DNA of 64,000 bases, from NCBI RefSeq assembly GCF_002982315.1, contig NZ_MWZD01000022.1, positions 62,001 to 126,000 on the forward strand. The letters are read 5' to 3'. Made by a program: the position numbers and the translations under genes. This DNA comes from Leucobacter massiliensis. Lineage in GTDB: Bacteria; Actinomycetota; Actinomycetes; Actinomycetales; Microbacteriaceae. The notes under the pieces were generated by a model. The model was not told the DNA's origin. It was given only the letters and a program-made list of their open reading frames with translations, and searched no databases. Of this stretch, positions 34,733 through 41,607 are shown in pieces (the stretch's first letter is position 1; each line of letters begins with the position of its first letter).

Positions 34733-35508
34733 ACGGGGTTGAGGGCGACGAGCAGCGCTGCGGTCCAGTGGCAGAGGAATGCGAGCACCGTGAGCGCGTG
34801 GAAGATCTCGTGGAAGCCGAACACGCCGGGCACGGGGTTCGGCCGCTTGATCCCGTACACGACGGATCCGAGCGTGTAGAGCAGGCCGCCCGCGATCACG
34901 AGCACCATCGCGGCGGGGCTCGCGCGGTAAATGTCGACGATGTACATCACCGCCGCCCAGCCGAGCAGCACGTACAGTGGCACGTACAGCCAGCGCGGCG
35001 CCCCGATCCAGAACACCCGGAAGCCGATGCCGAGCAGCGCGCCGCCCCACACGAGCGTGAGGAGCAGCACGCCCTTGCTCAGCGGCAGCGCGAGCAGCGC
35101 GATCGGCGTGTAGGTGCCCGCGATGAGCAGGAAGATGTTGGCGTGGTCGAGGCGGCGGAAGATCTGCTTCGTGCGGGGCTGCCAGTTGAATCGGTGATAG
35201 AGCGCCGACACGCCGAAGAGCAGCATGCTCGCGATCATGAACACGGCGGCGGCCCACTTGGCCACCGGGCCGTGCGCGAGCGAGATGAGCACGATGCCCG
35301 AGGCGATCGCCACCGGGAAGGTCCCCGCGTGGATCCATCCGCGCCAGCGCGGTTTCGCCTCGGGATCGATGCCGCCCCTCCCGCCCTCCGGCTGCGGCTG
35401 ATCCTCGGCGTGCTCGATCGCGTCGGACAGCAGCGGGAGGGACAGGCGGTCGGGATCGGGAAGGGGCCGCTCTGCGGATCCGGTTCCGTGCTCGCCGTGA
35501 GAAGTCAT
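34720..35508 (-). CDS. trhA: Hemolysin III family (PAQR) membrane protein
   Basis: 262 residues: a polar N-terminus of about 55 residues, then seven membrane segments. PAQR signatures are visible: FGVSALYHRFNW, RRLDHANIFLLIAGTYTP and the C-terminal FGFHEIFHALTVLAFLCHW with the metal-site His pair. Bacterial members have been linked to membrane-fluidity or ion homeostasis; haemolysis is not implied. Likely leaderless from ATG 35508. Position before uppS mirrors Rv1085c-Rv1086. Confidence 0.9.
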   Translation of the reverse strand: MTSHGEHGTGSAERPLPDPDRLSLPLLSDAIEHAEDQPQPEGGRGGIDPEAKPRWRGWIHAGTFPVAIASGIVLISLAHGPVAKWAAAVFMIASMLLFGVSALYHRFNWQPRTKQIFRRLDHANIFLLIAGTYTPIALLALPLSKGVLLLTLVWGGALLGIGFRVFWIGAPRWLYVPLYVLLGWAAVMYIVDIYRASPAAMVLVIAGGLLYTLGSVVYGIKRPNPVPGVFGFHEIFHALTVLAFLCHWTAALLVALNPVYLR

Positions 35509-35515
35509 GTCTTCG

Positions 35516-35521
35516 AGTGTA
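35516..35521 (-). promoter_or_regulatory. -10 hexamer of leaderless hemolysin III gene
   Basis: TACACT on the minus strand ends 8 nt before ATG 35508, with no ribosome binding site. Confidence 0.5.
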
Positions 35522-35610
35522 GACTCCGCACAGTTTCGGAGGGGCATATGTGTGGATGATCCCCAGCTGAAGCGATCGTCCATCCCCGGCTCGGGCCGCG
35601 CCCCGGACGA

Positions 35611-35616
35611 TACACT
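35611..35616 (+). promoter_or_regulatory. -10 hexamer of leaderless cis-prenyltransferase gene
   Basis: TACACT ends 7 nt before GTG 35623. Confidence 0.5.
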
Positions 35617-35622
35617 CTCAGG

Positions 35623-36408
35623 GTGAACTCCCGAGCCACGACGCCGCGCACCGGCCTGCTGTACCGGCTCTACCAGCGCCGCCTGCGGCGGGAGATCGAC
35701 CCGGCGAGCGTGCCCGGCCACATCGCGGTCATCGTCGACGGCAACCGCCGCTGGGCCAAGCAGCGCCTGCAGGAGCGCGCCTCCTTCGGGCATCGCGCCG
35801 GAGCGCGCAAGGTGCTCGAGTTCCTCGAGTGGTGCGAGGACGCCGGTATCGGCACGGTCACCCTCTATCTGCTCTCCGCCGACAACCTCAACGCGCGCGA
35901 CCGGCAGGAGCTGGAGGACCTCTTCGGCATCATCGCGCAGCTCGCCACGGAGATCGCCGAGAATCCGCGCTGGCGCGTCAAGCACGTGGGATCGTGCGAG
36001 GGGCTCTCGGCCGAGCTGAGCGAGGCCCTCGCCGCCGCTGAGCAGGCCACCGCCGGCCGCAGCGGCCTCCACATCAACCTCGCCGTCGGCTACGGCGGCC
36101 GCAGCGAGATCATGGCGGCGATGCGCAGCGTCATCGCCGAGCACCAGGCCGCCGGTGGCTCCATCGAGACCCTCGCGGATCGGCTCACCCCCGAGATCAT
36201 CGGCGAGCATCTGTGGACGCGGGGCCAGGCGGATCCTGACCTCGTGATCCGGACCTCCGGCGAGCAGCGGCTCTCCGACTTCATGATCTGGCAGTCGGCC
36301 CACTCCGAGTTCTACTTCGTGGAAGCGCTCTACCCGGACCTGCGCGAGGTGGATTTCCTGCGCGCCCTGCGCGACTATTCGAGCCGGCAGCGCCGGATGG
36401 GAGGCTGA
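35623..36408 (+). CDS. uppS: cis-Prenyltransferase (isoprenyl diphosphate synthase)
   Basis: 261 residues. Condenses isopentenyl diphosphate into Z-prenyl diphosphates used as glycan carriers. Motifs: IAVIVDGNRRWAKQR with catalytic Asp, GHRAGARKVLEFLEWC, TLYLLSADNLNARD, DLVIRTSGEQRLSDFMIWQSAHSEFYF. By gene order it corresponds to M. tuberculosis Rv1086, a short-chain Z,E-farnesyl diphosphate synthase, so it may not make the full-length carrier; NLNARD instead of the usual NxxR pattern cannot decide. GTG start is leaderless. Confidence 0.9.
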   Translation: MNSRATTPRTGLLYRLYQRRLRREIDPASVPGHIAVIVDGNRRWAKQRLQERASFGHRAGARKVLEFLEWCEDAGIGTVTLYLLSADNLNARDRQELEDLFGIIAQLATEIAENPRWRVKHVGSCEGLSAELSEALAAAEQATAGRSGLHINLAVGYGGRSEIMAAMRSVIAEHQAAGGSIETLADRLTPEIIGEHLWTRGQADPDLVIRTSGEQRLSDFMIWQSAHSEFYFVEALYPDLREVDFLRALRDYSSRQRRMGG

Positions 36409-36410
36409 CC

Positions 36411-37286
36411 GTGGCGGCGAGTGCGGAGATACCGGTGCCGGGGATGCCCGCTCTCGGCGGCATGCGGGTGCTGGTGACCGGCGCCTCGGGCGGGATCGGT
36501 GCGGGGATCGCCCGGCGCTTCGCGGCCGCGGGCGCGCGCGTCGCGCTGCACTATCGGGGGGCCGGCGCCGGCTCCGTTGCCGCCGTCAGGGCGCTGCGTG
36601 ACGAGCTGCGGGCAGCGGGGGCCGATGCCACAGCCGTGCGGGCCGAGCTCGCAGAACCCGGTGCCGCCGCTCGGCTGGTGGCCGCGGCGGCCGATGCGCT
36701 GGGCGGGCTCGACGGGCTGGTGAACAACGCGGGGATCCAGCCGCTGGCGCCGCTCGCCGAGACCACGCGCGCCGAGTGGGACGAGGTGCTGGGCACCAAC
36801 CTGGGCGCCGTCTTCGAGCTCTCGCGCGAGGCGGCTCGGGTGATGTGCGCGGGCCGCGACGCAGCGGGGGAGACCGGGGCCCCGGCCTCGGCGGCCGCTG
36901 CCGGCGCGCCAGAGGCGCGGCGCGGCGATCGCTGGATCACGCATATCGCGTCGATCGAGGCGCGTCGTCCGGCCCCCGCGCACGCGCACTACGCCGTGGC
37001 GAAGGCGGGGGTGGTGATGCACGCGCGTGCGGCGGCGCTGGAGCTCGGACCGCTCGGCATCCGGGTCAACACGGTCTCGCCCGGGCTGGTGGACCGCCCG
37101 GGTCTCGCGGAGGCCTGGCCGGAGGGGGTGGCGAGCTGGCTCGCGCACGCGCCCCTCGGGAGGCTCGCGACGCCCGAGGACGTCGGCAACGCCTGCGTGC
37201 TGCTCGCCTCGCCGCTCGCCTCCTTCGTCACCGGGCAGGATCTGGCGGTGGACGGGGGCATGCTGGCGACGCCCGGCTGGGGCTAG
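36411..37286 (+). CDS. Short-chain dehydrogenase/reductase
   Basis: 291 residues; GTG two nt after uppS with GGGAGGC upstream, hence cotranscribed. Classical SDR features: TGASGGIGAGIA cofactor motif, LVNNAGIQP, catalytic Ser-Tyr-Lys in ITHIASIEA and HYAVAKAG, C-terminal VTGQDLAVDGGML. A FabG-like fold with a lineage-specific Ala/Gly insertion before the catalytic Ser (AGETGAPASAAAAGAPEAR). Substrate unknown. Confidence 0.85.
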   Translation: MAASAEIPVPGMPALGGMRVLVTGASGGIGAGIARRFAAAGARVALHYRGAGAGSVAAVRALRDELRAAGADATAVRAELAEPGAAARLVAAAADALGGLDGLVNNAGIQPLAPLAETTRAEWDEVLGTNLGAVFELSREAARVMCAGRDAAGETGAPASAAAAGAPEARRGDRWITHIASIEARRPAPAHAHYAVAKAGVVMHARAAALELGPLGIRVNTVSPGLVDRPGLAEAWPEGVASWLAHAPLGRLATPEDVGNACVLLASPLASFVTGQDLAVDGGMLATPGWG

Positions 37287-37354
37287 CCGGCATCGGATCG
37301 GGGATCGCTTCGCCCCGTTCCGGCCGCCGCTGCGTCGGCGTCGGCGGTGCTCGA

Positions 37355-37360
37355 TACAGT
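37355..37360 (+). promoter_or_regulatory. -10 hexamer of the amidohydrolase gene
   Basis: TACAGT, followed by a short leader with an AAGGAG ribosome binding site before ATG 37385. Confidence 0.4.
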
Positions 37361-37384
37361 GGGCGTGAACGAAAAGGAGACGCG

Positions 37385-38731
37385 ATGAGCGAGACCATTC
37401 TGCGGGCCGATGCGATGCTGACGCCGGAGGGGGCGGTCGCCGGCGCCGAGCTGCGCTTCGACCCGAGCGGTCGCATCACCTATGCGGGGCCGGCGCAGGC
37501 CGGGCACGATGGGGCCGGCAGCGCAGAGGGCACGGTGCACGAGCTGCGCGGCCACGTGCTCATGCCGGGCCTCGTCAACGGACACACGCACTCGGCGATG
37601 ACGCTGCTGCGGGGCGTGTCGGACGACGAGGGCTTCATGCCGTGGCTGGCGGCGGTGCAGGCGCTGGAGCAGCACCTCACCCACGACGACGTCGCGACCG
37701 GTCTGCAGCTCGCCATGGTCGAGATGATCGAGACCGGCACCGTCGCCTTCGCCGACATGTACCACTGGGACGCGCGGCTGATCGAGCTCGTGCGCGGCGC
37801 TGGCATGCGCGCGATGGTGGCCCTCGCCTCCTTCACGCCCGAGGCGGTGGGCTTCCCCGGGGTGTCTCCGTGGAGCGGCGCGGAGGCCACGGACCAGACC
37901 GAGGCGCTGGCAGAGCGCTACGCGGGCGACCCCCAGATCCGGCTCGCCTACGGGCCGCACGCCCCCTACACCTGCCCGCCGGAGTTCTTGCGCGAGATCG
38001 CGCGGCGCGCAGTCGAGCGGGGGATCCCCATCCACACGCACATCTCGGAGTCGGCGGCCGAGGTGGAGCAGATCCGGGAGCGCTACGGTGCCACCCCGGG
38101 CGAGCACCTCGCGTCGCTCGGGCTGTTCGAGGCCGAGGTGCTGGCGGCGCACTGCGTGCACCTCACCCCCGGCGAGATCGACCGCTTCGCCCGTGAGGGG
38201 GTGGCGGTGAGCCACAACCCGGTCTCCAACCTCAAGCTCGGCTGCGGCATCGCCGCCCTGCCCGAGTGGCAGGAGGCGGGACTGCGGATCGCGCTCGGCA
38301 CCGACTCGGTGGCGAGCAACAACACGCTCGACCTCTTCGAGGAGATCAAGACGGCGACGGTGCTGCACCGCGGAGCGCGGCAGGACGCCGCGATCGTGCG
38401 CGCCGCCGATGTGCTCGACATCGCGACCCGCCGCGGCGCCGAGGCGATCGGCTTTCCCGAGTCCGGGGCGCTCGAGGCCGGGCGTCTCGCGGACGTGATC
38501 GCGCTCGACGTCACCGGCTCCGCGGCGACCCCACTGGAACTCGCCTCGGATCCGGCGGCGCTCACCTCGCACCTCGGTTTCGCGGCGAGCGGACGTGATG
38601 TGCGGCACGTGTTCATCGGCGGCCGTCACGTGTACGCGGACGGCAGGCATCTCACCCTCGACGCCGACGCCATCCGATCCCGGGCCGCCCGGGCCCGCAC
38701 CCGCCTGGCGGCGGCTGCGCGGGAGCGCTGA
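37385..38731 (+). CDS. MTA/SAH deaminase-like amidohydrolase
   Basis: 448 residues, TrzN/AtzA-MtaD branch of the amidohydrolase superfamily. Metal ligands are visible: PGLVNGHTHSAMTLLRG (HxH), IPIHTHISESAAEVEQI (His), AAHCVHLTPGEI (His) and LGTDSVASNNTLDLFEE (Asp). Such enzymes deaminate 5'-methylthioadenosine or S-adenosylhomocysteine, but also guanine or cytosine-like substrates. luxS and a nucleosidase gene nearby favour SAH/MTA. AAGGAG precedes the ATG. Confidence 0.82.
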   Translation: MSETILRADAMLTPEGAVAGAELRFDPSGRITYAGPAQAGHDGAGSAEGTVHELRGHVLMPGLVNGHTHSAMTLLRGVSDDEGFMPWLAAVQALEQHLTHDDVATGLQLAMVEMIETGTVAFADMYHWDARLIELVRGAGMRAMVALASFTPEAVGFPGVSPWSGAEATDQTEALAERYAGDPQIRLAYGPHAPYTCPPEFLREIARRAVERGIPIHTHISESAAEVEQIRERYGATPGEHLASLGLFEAEVLAAHCVHLTPGEIDRFAREGVAVSHNPVSNLKLGCGIAALPEWQEAGLRIALGTDSVASNNTLDLFEEIKTATVLHRGARQDAAIVRAADVLDIATRRGAEAIGFPESGALEAGRLADVIALDVTGSAATPLELASDPAALTSHLGFAASGRDVRHVFIGGRHVYADGRHLTLDADAIRSRAARARTRLAAAARER

Positions 38732-38811
38732 GCGCCGGGCTCCTCGCGCGAGCCGAACCCGGGCGAGACAGGCGCAGGCGGGCCGGGAAGCCTCAGGGGA
38801 GGCGGGATGCC

Positions 38812-39303
38812 TCAGGCGAGGCGGGACCGGTCGAAGGGGTCGAGGCTGATGCCCTGGTCGAGCACCTGCTTCGACCACTCCTTCGCCGAGTGCAGGCTGT
38901 GGTCGCGGTAGTTGCCGCAGCTGACGGCCTCCGTGCCGGGCACGTCGTCCCAGGCGATCCGATCCACCAGGTCCTGCAGCGAGCTCTTCACCGCGGCCGC
39001 GACCGTCTCGACGCCCGGCTCGCCCCAGGCGATCAGGTGGAAGCCCGTGCGGCAGCCGAACGGCGAGAAGTCGATCAGGCCGTCGAAGCGGGTGCGCAGC
39101 AGCGCCGCAAGGGTGTGCTCGATGGTGTGCAGCCCCGCGGTCGGAATCTCGCCCGCGTTCGGCTGCACCAGTCGCACGTCGAAGTTCGAGATCGCGTCGC
39201 CCTTCGGGCCGTGCTCGACGCCGATCAGGCGCACATAGGGGGCCAGCACCTTCGTGTGGTCCAGGGCGAAGCTCTCCACCTCGGCAAGTTCGACGTCACT
39301 CAT
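38812..39303 (-). CDS. luxS: S-ribosylhomocysteine lyase
   Basis: 163 residues. Splits S-ribosylhomocysteine into homocysteine and DPD, the AI-2 precursor. Metal ligands H59 and H63 in LHTIEHTLA and C129 in [10 protein letters not shown]84 in FGCRTGF is the catalytic Cys. Identical spacing to B. subtilis LuxS. ATG 39303 is preceded by TACACT at leaderless spacing. The -35 region lies in a 17-bp terminator stem. The nucleosidase at 39984 could supply its substrate. Confidence 0.95.
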   Translation of the reverse strand: MSDVELAEVESFALDHTKVLAPYVRLIGVEHGPKGDAISNFDVRLVQPNAGEIPTAGLHTIEHTLAALLRTRFDGLIDFSPFGCRTGFHLIAWGEPGVETVAAAVKSSLQDLVDRIAWDDVPGTEAVSCGNYRDHSLHSAKEWSKQVLDQGISLDPFDRSRLA

Positions 39304-39309
39304 GCGGCC

Positions 39310-39315
39310 AGTGTA
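39310..39315 (-). promoter_or_regulatory. -10 hexamer of leaderless luxS
   Basis: TACACT on the minus strand ends 7 nt before the luxS ATG. It directly abuts the terminator stem 39316-39373. Confidence 0.5.
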
Positions 39316-39373
39316 GCGAGCGCCCGGCCGCGCGACCCCGCGGTGACGCGAGGTGACGCGGCCGGGCGCTCGC
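39316..39373 (-). terminator. 17-bp stem between the small gene and luxS
   Basis: GCGAGCGCCCGGCCGCG (39316-39332) pairs perfectly with 39357-39373 across a 24-nt loop. It ends the minus-strand transcript of 39409-39711 just before the luxS promoter. Confidence 0.65.
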
Positions 39374-39408
39374 CGGCGGGCATCTGCGGCCGGGCGATCC
39401 CGGAACGC

Positions 39409-39711
39409 TCAGGCGGCCTGCGCCAGCTCGCGTCGCGAGAGCGCGATGCGGGCGCGGGAGCCGGGTGCCTCCGGGTCCTCGGCCACCCGCACCTCCCAGC
39501 CGGCGCGGTCGAGCCGGGCCAGATCGCCGTGGGCGTCGCTCAGACGCTCCGTGTCGACGAGGTAGAGGGTACGGCCCGAGCTGCGGTAGACCGAGCGGTG
39601 CTGCGCCCAGGAGGGAACGACCATCTCGGAGCCGTCGCCGAGCGAGTGGTAGGGGGTGCGCAGCGGGCGCACCGGGTACTGCGGGTGCAGCGGGGTGACA
39701 GTGGTGTTCAT
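39409..39711 (-). CDS. Small unknown protein, possibly SOS-regulated
   Basis: 100 residues starting MNTTVTPLHPQYPVRPLRTP, with AAAGGA upstream. No membrane segment. It contains YHSLGDGSEMVVPSWAQHRSVYRSSGRTLYLVDTERLSDAHGDLARLDRAGWEVRVAED, predicted as alternating strands and helices. I do not recognise a family. A consensus -10 (TATACT) overlaps a LexA-like palindrome about 190 nt upstream, and a 21-bp palindrome stands just before the ribosome binding site, so regulation seems elaborate for so small a gene. Confidence 0.65.
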   Translation of the reverse strand: MNTTVTPLHPQYPVRPLRTPYHSLGDGSEMVVPSWAQHRSVYRSSGRTLYLVDTERLSDAHGDLARLDRAGWEVRVAEDPEAPGSRARIALSRRELAQAA

Positions 39712-39726
39712 GATGAGTCCTTTCGT

Positions 39727-39747
39727 CGCGCACCACCGTGGTGCGCG
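39727..39747. promoter_or_regulatory. 21-bp palindrome in the leader of the small gene
   Basis: CGCGCACCAC and GTGGTGCGCG flank one central base. In the minus-strand mRNA it would sit immediately before the AAAGGA ribosome binding site and could act as an operator or translational hairpin. Confidence 0.5.
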
Positions 39748-39903
39748 TGAATCGCGCGGCGCCCTGTCCTCGTCGGTCGACGAGCGGTGGCCGTGCGGCA
39801 GAGCCGTGCGCGGTTGCGCGGAGTTGATCTGCGACGCCCCGGATCCTGTTCCCAGAGGATCCCGACGGGCGGAGACGCGTGCCGTTTGCAGGCTCGACTC
39901 ACT

Positions 39904-39923
39904 AGTATAGAACACGTCTTCGA
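39904..39923 (-). promoter_or_regulatory. Candidate LexA (SOS) box overlapping a TATACT promoter
   Basis: Minus strand reads TCGAAGACGTGTTCTA (39923-39908), matching the actinobacterial TCGAAC-N4-GTTCGA palindrome at 10 of 12 fixed positions. It overlaps the -10 TATACT (39909-39904) that reads toward 39711. It could also affect the divergent nucleosidase gene. Confidence 0.45.
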
Positions 39924-39983
39924 AAAGCGCCAGTGTCCGGCGGGATCGGCAGTGAAGGGCGCAGCAGCGCCGGGGAGGAACCC

Positions 39984-40562
39984 ATGACCCAGCCCAGCAC
40001 CCTGCTCGTGTTCGCGCACCGCGACGAGGCGCATGCCTTCTCGGACCTGCCGCACCTCGTCACGGGAGTCGGGAAAGTGAGTGCGGCCGTCTCGCTGTCG
40101 GCCGCGCTCGCGGGCGGCGGCGTGGAGCGGGTCGTCGTGCTCGGCACCGCCGGCGTGGTGAGCGACGGCCCCCGGCGCCCCAGCCTCGACGAGGTCTACC
40201 AGATCGAGCAGGTCGTGCAGCACGACTTCTCACTGCCCTCTCCCGCGCTGCGCCCAGCGGGTGAGACGATCCTGCCCGCGCCGTCCCGCACCGTACTCGC
40301 CACGGGCGACGTCTTCGTGCAGAACGACGCGCAGCGCGCCCGCATCGCCGCTCTCGGCGCCGAGCTCGTCGATATGGAGGCCTACGCCTACGCGCGCGTG
40401 TGCGAGCAGTTCGCCGTGCCGCTGCAGATCTTCAAGGTCCCCTCCGACTTCGCCGACAGCTCCACCACGGATGCCGAGTGGGACACCATCGTGTTCCGCA
40501 AGAGCGAGCAGCTGCGCGAGTTCTGGGAGACGGGCCTGCGCGGAACGGAGGCCGCCGCGTGA
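39984..40562 (+). CDS. Nucleosidase, MTA/SAH nucleosidase-like
   Basis: 192 residues of the PNP_UDP fold. VTGVGKVSAAVSLSAALAGGGVERVVVLGTAG is the N-terminal signature; GDVFVQNDAQRARIAALGAELVDMEAYAYARVCEQF contains the purine/ribose-binding Met-Glu pair, and KVPSDFADSST the catalytic Asp region. It would cleave SAH or MTA to adenine, providing S-ribosylhomocysteine for LuxS. Shorter than E. coli MtnN (232), so the substrate is less sure. ATG 39984 has GGGGAGGA upstream. Confidence 0.82.
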   Translation: MTQPSTLLVFAHRDEAHAFSDLPHLVTGVGKVSAAVSLSAALAGGGVERVVVLGTAGVVSDGPRRPSLDEVYQIEQVVQHDFSLPSPALRPAGETILPAPSRTVLATGDVFVQNDAQRARIAALGAELVDMEAYAYARVCEQFAVPLQIFKVPSDFADSSTTDAEWDTIVFRKSEQLREFWETGLRGTEAAA

Positions 40563-41572
40563 GCGCCAGCTTCTTCGCCCTCTTCGACGACATCGCGGTG
40601 CTCGCGAAGGCGGCGGCCGCCTCGATCGACGACGTCGCCGCCGGGGCCGCGAAGGCCTCTGCGAAGGCCGCGGGCGTGGTCATCGACGACGCGGCGGTGA
40701 CCCCGCAGTACGTCCGCGGCATCAACCCGAAGCGGGAGCTGCCCGTGATCTGGCGCATCGCCCGCGGCTCGTCGGTGAACAAGGCGATCATCATCACCGC
40801 GATCATGCTGCTCAGCATCTGGGCGCCCTGGGTGTTCCCGTGGATGCTCCTGCTCGGCGGCAGCTACCTCGTCTACGAGGGCGCCGAGAAGGTGTGGCAC
40901 TGGATCGAGGCGGCACGCGGCCACGCGCACGAGCCGTCGGTCGAGGAGGTGCTTGAGCGTCCCGAGTCCGACGAGAAGCAGATCGTCGGCAGCGCCGTGC
41001 GCACCGACCTGGTGCTCTCGGCCGAGATCATGCTGATCTCGCTGGAGAGCATCGAAGCCGACACCTGGGTGATGCGGCTGCTGATCCTGATCGCGGTCGG
41101 GATCGCGATGACCGTGGCCGTGTACGGCGCCGTGGCGTTGCTCGTGAAGATGGACGACGCCGGCCTGTGGCTGATGCGCCGCCGCGCCGCCGCGGCCCGC
41201 CGCTTCGGTGCGCTGCTCGTGCACGCGATGCCCGGAGTCTTCCGCGTGATCGGCGTGGTCGGCGTGATCGCGATGCTGTGGGTCGGCGGCCACCTGCTCA
41301 TCGTGAACCTGCACGAGGTTGGGGTGCATCCGCCCTACGAGATCCTGCACGCCGTCACCCACGCGGTGCACGGCCCCGCAGCCCTGAGCTGGGTCGTCGA
41401 CAGCGCGCTCTCCGCCGTGTTCGGGCTGCTGTGCGGTGCGGTGGTGGTGGTGCTCGTCTCGCTCGCGAAGCGGCTGCTCGGACGGGATCGCGCGCGCGGT
41501 GACGGAGCCGGCGACGGGAGGGGTGCGGCTCGCGCCGCAGACCCGGGCGATGCGGACGCGGGGCATCTCTGA
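40559..41572 (+). CDS. DUF808 family membrane protein
   Basis: 337 residues; GTG overlaps the nucleosidase stop (GTGA). Starts SASFFALFDDIAVLAKAAAASIDDVAAGAAKASAKAAGVVIDDAAVTPQYV, the DUF808/YedI opening, followed by about six membrane segments. WRIARGSSVNKAIIITAIMLLSIWAPWVF and YEGAEKVWHWIE are characteristic. Function unknown. Runs about 35 nt from the downstream polymerase-like gene. Confidence 0.85.
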   Translation: MSASFFALFDDIAVLAKAAAASIDDVAAGAAKASAKAAGVVIDDAAVTPQYVRGINPKRELPVIWRIARGSSVNKAIIITAIMLLSIWAPWVFPWMLLLGGSYLVYEGAEKVWHWIEAARGHAHEPSVEEVLERPESDEKQIVGSAVRTDLVLSAEIMLISLESIEADTWVMRLLILIAVGIAMTVAVYGAVALLVKMDDAGLWLMRRRAAAARRFGALLVHAMPGVFRVIGVVGVIAMLWVGGHLLIVNLHEVGVHPPYEILHAVTHAVHGPAALSWVVDSALSAVFGLLCGAVVVVLVSLAKRLLGRDRARGDGAGDGRGAARAADPGDADAGHL

Positions 41573-41607
41573 GCGAGAGACCCGAGCGCGCTCCGGCGCA
41601 CTGGTGC

